Shown here: positions 42,523-51,379 of the stretch, piece after piece
Position numbering within the stretch: position 1 is the stretch's first letter
Layout: the number at the start of each line of letters is the position of its first letter
Assembly: GCA_020637215.1 (NCBI GenBank)
Contig: JACJWI010000001.1
Coordinates: forward strand, 372,001 to 436,000
Direction: 5' to 3'
DNA length: 64,000 nt
Source of the DNA: Microthrixaceae bacterium
Lineage (GTDB): Bacteria; Actinomycetota; Acidimicrobiia; Acidimicrobiales; Microtrichaceae
The notes under the pieces: model-generated
Told to the model about the DNA's origin: nothing
What the model saw: only the letters and a program-made list of their open reading frames with translations
Database searches by the model: none
Made by a program: the position numbers and the translations under genes

Positions 42523-44202
42523 TCAGCCGCCGGTCCAGGTGCCGAACAGGATCGTGACGAAGTACGCGGTCGGCAGGACGAACAGCAGGGCGTCGAAGCG
42601 GTCGAGCACCCCGCCGTGTCCGGGCAGGATCGTCCCGAAGTCCTTGATGCCGAGATCCCGCTTCACGAACGACTCGCAGAGGTCGCCGATGGGGGCCACC
42701 AGGGCGCACAGCAGGGCGAACACCACCACCCGGAAGAAGTCGCCTCCGATCGGGGCGATGCCGAAGATGCCGACGACGACCACGGTGACCACGATGGCGA
42801 CGCCCACCCCACCGGCGGTTCCCTCGAGGGTCTTGTTGGGGCTCGCGGCCGACAGCGGGGTGTGCCCGAAGTAGCGGCCGATGAAGTAGGCCCCGACGTC
42901 GTGGCTCACCGCCACCACCACCGCGGCGATGAGCACGCCGATGCCGATGTTGGACGAGGCGCCGGCGTCCTCGCCGACCTTGCCCAGCCCGAGCAGCAGC
43001 GTGGCGAAGGACCCGAGGAAGCCGATCCACATCACCCCGAGCAGGGTGACTCCCAGGTTGCGCACCGATCCCTCGCCCGGCTGCACGAACAGGTACCACA
43101 GCAGGCCCAACGCCACCGTCAGCGGCAGGACGATCGGGTAGGCGTTCAGGCCGGAGGTGTACGTGGCGATCATCAGACCGACCGTCGCCACCATGCCGAG
43201 CAGCCCGGCCGGCTGGAACGAGCGGCCCTCCAGGGTCCCGAAGTACTCGTAGGCGGCCACGCCGACGACCACGCAGGCCAGGGCCGTGGTGGCCAGGCCA
43301 CCCAGCTTGAAGCACAGCAGGCCGACCGCCACCAGGGCGACGCCCACACCGACGGCGGTGACCAGGTTGCGGTCCCCGCCGACCCCACCGCTGTCGGGCG
43401 GATGCTCCTCGCCGTCCCCGGACCCGCCGTCGACCGCCGTCATCCTCGGACGGCTGCGGGTCCGCCGCGGGGCGCGGGGCTCGCTCAGGGCCGAGACGTC
43501 GTCGTCGGGAGCGAAGGCCTCGATCGGGTCGCGGTCCGACTCCGAGTCGAAGAAGTAGTCGTCGTCATCGTCGTCGTACCCGCTGCGGGGATCGGAGCCG
43601 CCGAGCGCTCCCAGGCGGGGCGCGTCGTCGAGCAGGTCGTCGAAGTCGGTCTCGACGTGGCGCTCACCCTCGTCGCGCCAGCGCGGGGTGGCGCCGAAGC
43701 TGCCGGTCGGCTCGTCCTCGACGAAGTCGTCGCCGGTCACCACCTTGGGGACCTGCCCGGTGGGGGGCTCGGTCCAGTGCGGGAGGACGAACGAGTCGTC
43801 GGACCCGGCGAACGGGTCGTCGGCCGGAGCGGGGCTGCGGTCCCAGTCGGGCACGTCGTCGACCGGTGCGTAGGGGTCGGGCTCGTCCGCGGGGATGGCG
43901 CGGGCATGGCCGAAGCCGCGCCCTTCGTCGTCGGCCCAGCGGGGCTCCTGGGACGGCGGATGCACCACCTCGCCGCTGTCGAAGGCGTCGTCGCCGGAAT
44001 CGCTGGTGGAGATGCGGACCGTCGGCAGACCCTCACCGGGCGCTGCGGAGTCGGGTCGGTCGCCGTAGCGCTTCTCTCCGGTCCGACGGCGCCGGGCGAC
44101 GTCGGAGCGACCGGCGGCTTCGGCCGCCTCCTGCGCGCCGATGATGCGGACCCCCTCGGAACGGGGTTCCTCGATCCGGCCCGGATCGTCGTGGTCGGTC
44201 AT
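42523..44202 (-). CDS. cdsA: CDP-diglyceride synthetase with a long acidic N-terminal extension
   Basis: Makes CDP-diacylglycerol, precursor of anionic phospholipids. 559 residues, about twice the usual size: the first ~270 residues are hydrophilic, acidic and probably disordered (including a run of Asp near DDDDDDYFFDS). The enzyme proper has about eight TM segments and the CDS signature ESFVKRDLGIKDFG...LPGHGGVLDRFDAL. ATG 44202 has AGGAGG upstream, so the extension is translated if this start is right. It follows frr, as expected; rlmN, often next, is absent. Confidence 0.94.
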   Translation of the reverse strand: MTDHDDPGRIEEPRSEGVRIIGAQEAAEAAGRSDVARRRRTGEKRYGDRPDSAAPGEGLPTVRISTSDSGDDAFDSGEVVHPPSQEPRWADDEGRGFGHARAIPADEPDPYAPVDDVPDWDRSPAPADDPFAGSDDSFVLPHWTEPPTGQVPKVVTGDDFVEDEPTGSFGATPRWRDEGERHVETDFDDLLDDAPRLGALGGSDPRSGYDDDDDDYFFDSESDRDPIEAFAPDDDVSALSEPRAPRRTRSRPRMTAVDGGSGDGEEHPPDSGGVGGDRNLVTAVGVGVALVAVGLLCFKLGGLATTALACVVVGVAAYEYFGTLEGRSFQPAGLLGMVATVGLMIATYTSGLNAYPIVLPLTVALGLLWYLFVQPGEGSVRNLGVTLLGVMWIGFLGSFATLLLGLGKVGEDAGASSNIGIGVLIAAVVVAVSHDVGAYFIGRYFGHTPLSAASPNKTLEGTAGGVGVAIVVTVVVVGIFGIAPIGGDFFRVVVFALLCALVAPIGDLCESFVKRDLGIKDFGTILPGHGGVLDRFDALLFVLPTAYFVTILFGTWTGG

Positions 44203-44233
44203 CTCCGTCCTCCTGTCCGCGGCACGGGTCCGC

Positions 44234-44803
44234 TCAGCCCTCGAGCAGCTCGACGGTCTTGGCCTCGAGCGCCTCGTCGATCGCCGCCTCGTGCTTCTTG
44301 GTCAGCTTGTCCAGCTCGCCCTCGGCGCGGTGGAGGTCGTCCGAGGAGATGTCGCCGTCCTTCTCGAGCGAGTCGAGCTCCTTGCGGGCGTCGCGTCGGG
44401 CGCCGCGCACGGCGGTCCGACCGTCCTCGGCCTTGGACTTGACCAGGCGCACGTACTCCTTGCGGCGCTCCTCGGTCAGCGGAGGGAACGCCAGGCGGAT
44501 CGCCACGCCGTCGTTGGAGGGGTTCAACCCCAGCCCCGAGTCCTGGATGGCCCGTTCGATGCCGCCCATCGCGCCCTTGTCGAAGGGGGTGATCACCAGC
44601 ATGCGGGCGTCCGGCACCGAGAAGCTCGCCAGCTGCTGCAGCGGGGTGGAGGCGCCGTAGTAGTCGACCGGCAGCTTCTCGACCAGACCCGGGTTGGCGC
44701 GGCCGGTGCGCACCCCGGCGAACTCGTGACGGGCGTGGGCCACGGCCTTGTCCATGTGGTCGCCGGCGTCCTCGAGCACGGCTTCGATCAACTCATCGCT
44801 CAC
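44234..44803 (-). CDS. frr: Ribosome recycling factor
   Basis: Splits post-termination ribosomes together with EF-G. 189 residues from the GTG at 44803, which has GGAGG 8 bases upstream; an ATG at 44821 is in frame but lacks a site. Family motifs: RTGRANPGLVEKLPVDYYG, TPLQQLASFSVPD, and FPPLTEERRKEYVRLVK. Downstream of pyrH in the tsf-pyrH-frr-cdsA order. Confidence 0.97.
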   Translation of the reverse strand: MSDELIEAVLEDAGDHMDKAVAHARHEFAGVRTGRANPGLVEKLPVDYYGASTPLQQLASFSVPDARMLVITPFDKGAMGGIERAIQDSGLGLNPSNDGVAIRLAFPPLTEERRKEYVRLVKSKAEDGRTAVRGARRDARKELDSLEKDGDISSDDLHRAEGELDKLTKKHEAAIDEALEAKTVELLEG

Positions 44804-44891
44804 GGGCTCAGCCTCCCACAACCGGCCGGCCTCGGGTGCGACACCACTCCCCCGTCGTCGAGGGAACGGCGGCGAACCCGGTCGATCCGGC

Positions 44892-45608
44892 TCAGCGGAC
44901 CAGGGTGCCGACGCGCTCGCCGGCCAGGATGGCGTGCAGGTTCGATCCCATCAGGTCGAACACGCAGATGGGCAGGTCGTTGTCCATGCACAGCGAGATG
45001 GCCGTCGAGTCCATGACCTTGAGACCGCGGTTGAGGACGTCGATGTAGCTCACCTCGGCCAGGAACTCGGCGTCGGGGTCGAGCTTGGGGTCCGCGGTGT
45101 AGACGCCGTCGGTGCCGTTCTTGCCCATGAGGATCGCGTCGGCGTCGATCTCGACCGCCCGCAGCGCGGCGGTCGTGTCGGTGGTCATGAACGGGTTCCC
45201 GGTGCCACCGACGAAGATCACGACCCGCCCCTTCTCGAGGTGGCGGATGGCGCGACGCCGGATGTAGGGCTCGGCGACCTGAGCCATCTGGATGGCGGTC
45301 TGGACCCGGGTGGGCTGACCCAGACGCTCGAGGGTCTCCTGCAACGCCAGACCGTTGATGATCGTGGCGAGCATGCCCATGTAGTCGGCCTGGGCCCGGT
45401 CCATGCCCGCACCCTCGCCGGTCATGCCCCGCCAGATGTTGCCGCCCCCGACGACGACGGCGACGTCCACGTCGAAGTCGGACTTGACCGCGACGATCTC
45501 CGACGCGATCGCGGAGACGACCTCGCCGTCGATGCCGAATCCGGCCTCGCCGGCGAACGCCTCGCCGGAGAGCTTGATGAGCACCCGACCCCAGTGGGGC
45601 GTGGCCAC
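44892..45608 (-). CDS. pyrH: UMP kinase
   Basis: Phosphorylates UMP to UDP. 238 residues of amino-acid-kinase fold: VLIKLSGEAFAGE, VVVGGGNIWRG, MGMLATIINGLAL, and GTGNPFMTTDTTAALRA. GTG start at 45608, two bases after the tsf stop. Hexameric and allosteric in most bacteria. Confidence 0.97.
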   Translation of the reverse strand: MATPHWGRVLIKLSGEAFAGEAGFGIDGEVVSAIASEIVAVKSDFDVDVAVVVGGGNIWRGMTGEGAGMDRAQADYMGMLATIINGLALQETLERLGQPTRVQTAIQMAQVAEPYIRRRAIRHLEKGRVVIFVGGTGNPFMTTDTTAALRAVEIDADAILMGKNGTDGVYTADPKLDPDAEFLAEVSYIDVLNRGLKVMDSTAISLCMDNDLPICVFDLMGSNLHAILAGERVGTLVR

Positions 45609-45610
45609 GA

Positions 45611-46402
45611 TCAGTCCCCGATGACGGCCTGGGCGAAGCGCACGATCCGGGCGCCTCCGAGGCGCTGCTGGACCGTCTCCTTGTCGCCGAACATGCCCTG
45701 CTCGGGCAGGACCCGCTCGGCGTACCAGGAGCTCATCCGCCCCTCGACGATCTTGGGCACCGCCTGCTCGGGCTTGCCCTCCTTGAGCGTCAGCTCCTCG
45801 AAGCCGCTGCGGGCGGTCTCGGCCAGGGCCGGGTCGACCTCGTCACGGGACAGGGCTGAGGGCTTGGCGAAGGCGATGTGCAGCGCGACCTCGTGTGCGG
45901 TCTCGGCGTCGGTGCCCTCGATCTCGATCAGCACGGCGTTGGTGCCACGGCCGTCCTGGATGTGGACGTACGCGTCGAGCACGTTGCCGTCGGCAGCCTC
46001 GAAGCGGGCGACCTTGCCGATCTCGATGTTCTCCCGCTTGGCGATCTTGAGGCTGTCGAGGTCGTCGGAGAGCGACGCGACGGCACCCTCGCCGTCGGCG
46101 AGGACGGCGTCGGCCAGCCGCTGGGTGAGCTCGACGAAGTCGGCGGCCTTGGCCGAGAAGTCGGTCTCGGACTTGAGCTCGACCAGCGAGGCCGCGTTGC
46201 CCTGGGTGGCGATGGCCACCGCGCCCTGGTTGTTCTCGCGGTCCTCCAGGGTCGCGACCTTGGACAGGCCCTTCTGGCGCAGGATCTGGGCGGCCTTCTG
46301 ACGGTCGCCGTCGGCCTCGACCAGAGCCTTCTTGGCATCCATCATCCCGGCGCCGGTGGCGTCGCGGAGGGACTTGACGTCTGCAGCGGTGATGTCGGCC
46401 AT
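45611..46402 (-). CDS. tsf: Elongation factor Ts
   Basis: Nucleotide-exchange factor for EF-Tu. 263 residues. UBA-like N-terminus ITAADVKSLRDATGAGMMDAK, then the conserved SETDFSAKAADFVEL. The ATG at 46402 overlaps the rpsB stop (TGATG). Part of rpsB-tsf-pyrH-frr. Confidence 0.98.
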   Translation of the reverse strand: MADITAADVKSLRDATGAGMMDAKKALVEADGDRQKAAQILRQKGLSKVATLEDRENNQGAVAIATQGNAASLVELKSETDFSAKAADFVELTQRLADAVLADGEGAVASLSDDLDSLKIAKRENIEIGKVARFEAADGNVLDAYVHIQDGRGTNAVLIEIEGTDAETAHEVALHIAFAKPSALSRDEVDPALAETARSGFEELTLKEGKPEQAVPKIVEGRMSSWYAERVLPEQGMFGDKETVQQRLGGARIVRFAQAVIGD

Positions 46403-47388
46403 CAGTTCTCCTCGGTCTTGGGGGTGACGGGGCTGGCCGCGGCGGGCTCGCCGTCGAGCGCGAGCTCGTCCGCCGCGACCTGGTTGGCGGTCGGTGCCTC
46501 GGAGGTGATGTCCTCGGCGGCAGCACCCTCGGCGAGGACGGAGCTCTCGTCAGCCGGCGCCTCACGAGCAGCCAGCACTCGGGCTTCGCGCTCGGCCGCG
46601 GCCTGACGGGCCTCGGCCTGGGCACGCGCCTGCTCGGCGGCCTTCTCGGCCTGCTCCTCGGCCGAGCGCTCACGCGGCGCTGATTCGGGGTGGGTCTTGG
46701 AGCGCATCAGGCGGCCTTCGAGGACGGCGTCCGCGATGACGCGGGTCAGGAGGCTGCCGGAGCGGATGGCGTCGTCGTTGCCGGGGATGACGTACTGGAT
46801 GATGTCGGGATCGCAGTTGGTGTCGACCACCGCGACGACCGGGATGCCGAGCTTGTTGGCCTCGGTGACGGCGATGTCCTCCTTCTTGGTGTCGAGGATG
46901 AACACCGCGTCGGGGAGGCGCTCGAGGTCGCGGATGCCGTTGAGGTTCCGCTCCAGCTTGTCGAGCTCGCGGGTGAGCAGCAGCGCTTCCTTCTTGGGCA
47001 TGGCCTCGAACTCACCGGAGTCCCGCATGCGCTGGTACTCCTTCATCTTGGAGACCCGCTTGGAGATCGTCTCGAAGTTGGTGAGCATGCCGCCCAGCCA
47101 GCGCTGGTTGATGTAGGGCATGCCGCACTTCTCGGCGTAGCCCTGGATCGAGTCCTGGGCCTGCTTCTTGGTGCCGATGAACAGGACGGTGCCGCCGTTC
47201 GCGACCAGGTCCCGCACGAAGACGTAGGACTTCTCGATGCCCGTGAGGGTCTGGTGCAGGTCGATCAGGTAGATCCCCCCGCGCTCCCCGTGGATGAACC
47301 GCTTCATCTTGGGGTTCCAGCGGCGGGTCTGGTGGCCGAAGTGCACTCCGGCCTCGAGCAGCTGCTTCATGCTGACGACAGCAGACAT
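46402..47388 (-). CDS. rpsB: 30S ribosomal protein S2 with an extended C-terminus
   Basis: 328 residues; the core (MKQLLEAGVHFGHQTRRWNPKM ... VDTNCDPDIIQYVIPGNDDAIRS) is normal, and a ~90-residue Ala/Glu-rich, probably helical and disordered tail is added, as in several actinobacteria. ATG 47388 has AAGGAG upstream. About 220 bases lie between it and the M23-like gene, probably holding its promoter. Confidence 0.97.
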   Translation of the reverse strand: MSAVVSMKQLLEAGVHFGHQTRRWNPKMKRFIHGERGGIYLIDLHQTLTGIEKSYVFVRDLVANGGTVLFIGTKKQAQDSIQGYAEKCGMPYINQRWLGGMLTNFETISKRVSKMKEYQRMRDSGEFEAMPKKEALLLTRELDKLERNLNGIRDLERLPDAVFILDTKKEDIAVTEANKLGIPVVAVVDTNCDPDIIQYVIPGNDDAIRSGSLLTRVIADAVLEGRLMRSKTHPESAPRERSAEEQAEKAAEQARAQAEARQAAAEREARVLAAREAPADESSVLAEGAAAEDITSEAPTANQVAADELALDGEPAAASPVTPKTEEN

Positions 47389-47527
47389 GACGTGTCTCCT
47401 TCCCTTCGGTTCGACGAGACCCGGGCACGACACCGCTCCGTGAGTCACGGGGCGGCGACCGAAGAGGGCGCCCGGGCGAGGATGGATCTGGTGGATTCAG
47501 CTCCGACGGCTGTCGGGCCGACCGGCG

Positions 47528-47533
47528 AGTGTA
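47528..47533 (-). promoter_or_regulatory. Possible -10 box of the rpsB operon
   Basis: TACACT on the minus strand, about 140 bases upstream of rpsB. The only TANNNT with a reasonable position seen in the rpsB upstream gap (47389-47612); no clear -35. The remainder of the gap holds no gene. Confidence 0.3.
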
Positions 47534-47612
47534 GTCGTGTCCCTCCCTCGTCCACGAACGCGCTCCGCGCTCCCCCACGACGCCGTGGCGAGTCGGGCGG
47601 ATGGCTGCCCCA

Positions 47613-48137
47613 TCATGGGGGTAGCGGGACGAGCACGGCGTGCAGCGGTGGGATCTCCGCCCCGAACAGGCTCGCGGGATCGATGTACTCATCGCCGCGC
47701 CGGACGCCCAGATGCAGTCTGAGTCCGGTCGTCCCCAGAACGTCGCCCGCCGCGACACGCTCCCCCGGGGCGACTCCGATGGTCGCCAGGCCGGTGAGCG
47801 ACGAGCGCAGACCGTCGGGGTGCTCGACGGTCACCACCCCGCGTCGAGCGACCGGACCGGCGAACACCACCACGCCGTCTCCGATCGAGCGGGCCGGCGC
47901 ACCCTCGTCGGTGGCGTACTCCAGCCCGCGGTTGCCCGGCCCGTACGGGTTGATCGGTGCCCGGAAGGGGTCGACGACGTCGCCGTCGACCGGGGGCCGA
48001 TACCCGCCCGGTCCGGGCACCGGTTCCATCGAGGCCGTCCCGACCACGGGCACGGCCGGGCCGTGGGCGGGAACGGGTGCAGCCACCGACGGGCCGGACA
48101 GGAGCAGCGAGACGATCGCGACCAGAGCGGTGCGCAC
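47613..48137 (-). CDS. M23/LytM-like protein with degenerate zinc site
   Basis: 174 residues. Signal peptide (RTALVAIVSLLLSGPSVAAP), then one LytM/M23 domain. The usual HRGxD becomes NRGLEYA and the usual HxH becomes LRLHLGV, so at least two or three zinc ligands are missing: probably a non-catalytic cell-wall-binding or regulatory domain. The gene lies in the position of an M23 gene conserved near rpsB in actinobacteria. GTG start 48137 has GGGAGG upstream. Confidence 0.85.
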   Translation of the reverse strand: MRTALVAIVSLLLSGPSVAAPVPAHGPAVPVVGTASMEPVPGPGGYRPPVDGDVVDPFRAPINPYGPGNRGLEYATDEGAPARSIGDGVVVFAGPVARRGVVTVEHPDGLRSSLTGLATIGVAPGERVAAGDVLGTTGLRLHLGVRRGDEYIDPASLFGAEIPPLHAVLVPLPP

Positions 48138-48271
48138 GGGGACCTCCCGGGGATCGCCCTCCGGGACCGGAGGACCTGGATTCGGGGGAAGTCGAGCTGT
48201 CGAGGTCGCGAGATCGGGTCACGGGCGTCGGCCCGGACCGCTCGGACATCGCGTCCGGTGGCGGAGGGGCC

Positions 48272-49078
48272 TCAGCCGGGGATGCGGTCCATGCTGTTGA
48301 ACCGGCTGCGCAGGTGCAGGACCGCCTTGGTGTGGATCTGGCAGACCCGGGACTCGGTGACCCCGAGGACCCGGCCGATCTCCTGCAGGGTCAGGCTCTC
48401 GTAGTAGTAGAGCGTGAGGACGATCTTCTCCCGCTCCGGCAGCCCGTTGACCGCCTGTGCCAGCAGCTGGCGGGTCTCGGCCACCTCGAACGCACCCATC
48501 GGTCCGTGCGAGGAGCGGTCCGCGATCGTGTCGCCGAGCGTGATCGACTCTCCCCGCTCACCCGAGCCGGTGAGGATCTCGTCGAGCGCGGCCAGACCGA
48601 CGTTCGCGATCTGGTTGAGCGCCGTCTGGAGCTGGTCGTCGGTCCAGCGCAGCTCGGACGCCAGCTCCTCGTCGGACGGTGCCCGGTGGTGCTTGGCCTC
48701 GAGCTTGGCGTAGGCCCGCTCGATCTGGCGCACCTTGGCCCGCACCGAGCGCGGCACCCAGTCGATCGAGCGGAGCTCGTCGAGGATCGATCCCTTGATC
48801 CGGCTGATGGCGTAGGTCTCGAACTTGTAGCCCCTCTCCGGCTCGAACTTGTCGATGGCGTCGATCAGGCCGAACATGCCGTAGCTGACCAGGTCGGACT
48901 GCTCGACGTTCTGGGGCAGTCCCACCGCCAGGCGGCTGGCCACGTACTTGACCAGCGGCGAGTAGTGCACGATCAGCGCTTCGCGGGCCCGGGTCGTGCC
49001 CTTGTCCTTGTAGGACGACCACAGCCGCGCCAGCTCCTCGTCGGTGGTGGTGTCCTCGGTCCGGGTTCGGGTGGTCAT
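48272..49078 (-). CDS. whiG: FliA/WhiG-type RNA polymerase sigma factor
   Basis: 268 residues, group 3 sigma factor. Region 2: LVKYVASRLAVGLP, DLVSYGMFGLIDAIDKFEPERGYKFETYAISRIKGSILDELR; region 3 WVPRSVRAKVRQIERAY; region 4 LPEREKIVLTLYYYESLTLQEIGRVLGVTESRVCQIHTKAV. WhiG controls sporulation in Streptomyces and FliA motility elsewhere; no flagellar or sporulation genes are here to decide, so the symbol reflects family only. ATG 49078 overlaps the xerC stop (TGATG). Confidence 0.93.
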   Translation of the reverse strand: MTTRTRTEDTTTDEELARLWSSYKDKGTTRAREALIVHYSPLVKYVASRLAVGLPQNVEQSDLVSYGMFGLIDAIDKFEPERGYKFETYAISRIKGSILDELRSIDWVPRSVRAKVRQIERAYAKLEAKHHRAPSDEELASELRWTDDQLQTALNQIANVGLAALDEILTGSGERGESITLGDTIADRSSHGPMGAFEVAETRQLLAQAVNGLPEREKIVLTLYYYESLTLQEIGRVLGVTESRVCQIHTKAVLHLRSRFNSMDRIPG

Positions 49079-49998
49079 CAGGCCCTCGGGTGGCTCTCTC
49101 GGAAGACCCGGCTGAGCCGGTCCTTGCTGACGTGCGTGTAGACCTGCGTGGTCGCCAGATCAGCGTGACCGAGGAGCTCCTGGACGACGCGCAGGTCGGC
49201 TCCTCCGTCGAGGAGGTGGGTGGCGAAGGTGTGGCGCAGGGCGTGTGGGTGCGTGGGCACCGGGGACCGCCGGTCGATCAGACGCCGGACGTCGCGGGGA
49301 CCGAGTCGCCGACCCCGACGGTTGTGGAACACAGCCGGGCCATCCGCGTCGAGTGGGACGGAACCTGCGACGTCGGTCAGGAACGACACCCGGCCACCGG
49401 TGGGTGCGAGCCAGTCCACGAGGGCGTCGCGCGCCGGCCCGCTCAGCGGCACGATCCGCTGCTTGGAGCCCTTGCCCCACACGGTGATCACCGACCGGGC
49501 GAGGTCGACCTGATCGACGTCGAGTCCGCAGAGCTCCGACACCCGCAGGCCCGAGCCGTAGAGCAGCTCCAGCACGGCGGTGTCCCTGGCCGTGAGGACC
49601 GGATCCTCGGTGTCCGGCGACTCGTCGAGCAACCGGTGGAGCTCGTCGGCACGCAGCACCCTGGGCAGTCGGGCGGCCCCCGACGGGGCGCTGACGCCGA
49701 CGGTCGGATCGACCGACACCAGGCCCCGGCGCTGACACCAGGTGAAGTAGCGGCGCAGCGAGGCCATGGTCCGGGCCATCGTCCGCGGAGCCCGACCCGA
49801 GGCGCTCAGGCTCGCGAGGTACCGACGGATGCGGTCGCGGTCGACCAGGTCGGGACGGCGGACCGGCTCCTGGGGATCCGCCTCGGCCCATCGGGCGAAG
49901 GAGCTGACGTCACGGGCGTAGACAGCCAGAGTCGACGGCGCCAACGCGACGGCGGCCACGAACTCCTCGATCTCCCACGACCCGTCCGGCACACTCAC
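49078..49998 (-). CDS. xerC: Tyrosine recombinase XerC
   Basis: Resolves chromosome dimers at dif with XerD and FtsK. 306 residues. N-terminal SAM-like domain, then catalytic residues in GLRVSELCGL (Arg), GKGSKQR (Lys), HALRHTFATHLL (His, Arg), LLGHADLATTQVYTHV (His, Tyr). GTG start at 49998. Coupled to the sigma gene. Its place next to dprA is the conserved xerC location; assignment to XerC rather than XerD rests on that. Confidence 0.93.
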   Translation of the reverse strand: MSVPDGSWEIEEFVAAVALAPSTLAVYARDVSSFARWAEADPQEPVRRPDLVDRDRIRRYLASLSASGRAPRTMARTMASLRRYFTWCQRRGLVSVDPTVGVSAPSGAARLPRVLRADELHRLLDESPDTEDPVLTARDTAVLELLYGSGLRVSELCGLDVDQVDLARSVITVWGKGSKQRIVPLSGPARDALVDWLAPTGGRVSFLTDVAGSVPLDADGPAVFHNRRGRRLGPRDVRRLIDRRSPVPTHPHALRHTFATHLLDGGADLRVVQELLGHADLATTQVYTHVSKDRLSRVFRESHPRA

Positions 49999-50125
49999 CG
50001 CCCCTCACGTCGAAAACTGCTCTCCGTAGCGTAGCGAGCGCGCTCCGTGAACACACGCCCGATCGTCCGGACCCTTCGGATCCGGTTGGCCCGAAGCGGA
50101 CCATCGACCCTACGGGTCCGCCGCG

Positions 50126-51379
50126 TCAACGTCGCGGACCCCCATCGGAGCGGGCGACCCGTTCGACGAACGGACCTCGACGCTCGGCCCAGCCGAGCGC
50201 CTCCAGCCGGCCCAGCGCCACCGACAGGCGACCGAGATCCAGATCCAGGTCCCGGGACAGCGACTCGATGCTCACCGGGGTGAAGCCGAGCACGGCGAGG
50301 ACCGAAGCAGCATCGCCGTCGGGCTCGGGCCGGTTCGCCACAGGTGAGTTGGCGACACCCTCGAGCGACAGACCCAGGGCCGACACGACGTCGTCGGCGC
50401 CACGGCAGACCAGCGCCCCTTCCGAGATCAGGGCGTTGGTCCCCGCCGAGGCCGGGCTGTCGACCGGGCCGGGAACCGCCAGCACGGTCCGATCCCGCAG
50501 CTGCGCCTGTTCCACGGTGAGCATCGATCCACCCCGTTCGGCCGATTCGACGACCACCACCACCGGAGCCAGCGCGGCCAGGATCCGGTTGCGGACCGGG
50601 AACCGCCACGGTGCCGGACGGGTGCCGGGCGGAGCTTCCGACAGGACCGCTCCGACGTCGACGACCCGCCGGGCGAGCGCGGCGTTGGTCGACGGCCCCG
50701 GCGCGTCCACTCCCCCTCCCACCACCGCAACTGGTCCAGCCTGGGTGGGACCCGACACGGAGGGGTCGACATGGGTCTCCACTGTCGACCCCAGAGCCCG
50801 ATCCGACGCGGCGACGGCACCGTTGTGCGCGGCGGCGTCGATGCCGAGGGCCAGGCCCGACACGACGCAGACCCCGGCCGAGGCCAGATCGAGACCGAGC
50901 TCGTGAGCGACTCGACGGCCATATCCGGTGGCCCGACGCGTGCCGATGACGGCGACTCGAGGGTGGGCCAGCGCGTCGAGATCTCCCCGGTGGAACAACA
51001 GAACCGGCGGGTCGAGGTCGTCGAGCAGGCACGCCGGGTACGACGGGGATCCGATGGACACCACCCCGATCCCCCGCGAGCGCCACCGCGTCCAGAGCGC
51101 GACGGGATCCACGCTCCGAGCCTGGGCAGCCCAGCCACCGCTCGCGTCGCGGGCGACCGGGGCGAGAGCGTTCCGCAACCTCGCGTCGACGGAGCCACGA
51201 CAGATCCGTTCCCACACCTCGCTCGGCGAGCCGAGCGACAGCAGCGTTCGCAACGACGCGCTGCCCATCCCGTCGAGGGTCGCGAGCGCTCCCAGGTACG
51301 CCTCGAGCGGAACGGATCGATCGTCAGGGTCCGCGTCGGGCCCGTCGGGCGTAGGGGACAGTCGTCGGGGCGGGGTCAT
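50126..51379 (-). CDS. dprA: DNA-processing protein DprA
   Basis: Protects incoming single-stranded DNA and loads RecA during transformation. 417 residues. N-terminal SAM-like helices, then the Rossmann core: VAVIGTRRATGYGRRVAHEL, SGLALGIDAAAHNGA, VAVVGGGVD, and FPVRNRILAAL; C-terminal winged helix (VSIESLSRDLDLDLGRLSVALGRLE). A ~20-residue insertion is present between the second and third motifs. ATG 51379 overlaps the comM stop (ATGA). Confidence 0.95.
   Translation of the reverse strand: MTPPRRLSPTPDGPDADPDDRSVPLEAYLGALATLDGMGSASLRTLLSLGSPSEVWERICRGSVDARLRNALAPVARDASGGWAAQARSVDPVALWTRWRSRGIGVVSIGSPSYPACLLDDLDPPVLLFHRGDLDALAHPRVAVIGTRRATGYGRRVAHELGLDLASAGVCVVSGLALGIDAAAHNGAVAASDRALGSTVETHVDPSVSGPTQAGPVAVVGGGVDAPGPSTNAALARRVVDVGAVLSEAPPGTRPAPWRFPVRNRILAALAPVVVVVESAERGGSMLTVEQAQLRDRTVLAVPGPVDSPASAGTNALISEGALVCRGADDVVSALGLSLEGVANSPVANRPEPDGDAASVLAVLGFTPVSIESLSRDLDLDLGRLSVALGRLEALGWAERRGPFVERVARSDGGPRR

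Noticed and set aside
48818..48834. Match to the 60-bp repeat arm (GAACTTGTAGCCC) inside the sigma factor gene
   Set aside because: It encodes the conserved region-2 peptide GYKFET of the sigma factor; there is no second arm, so the match is coincidental.
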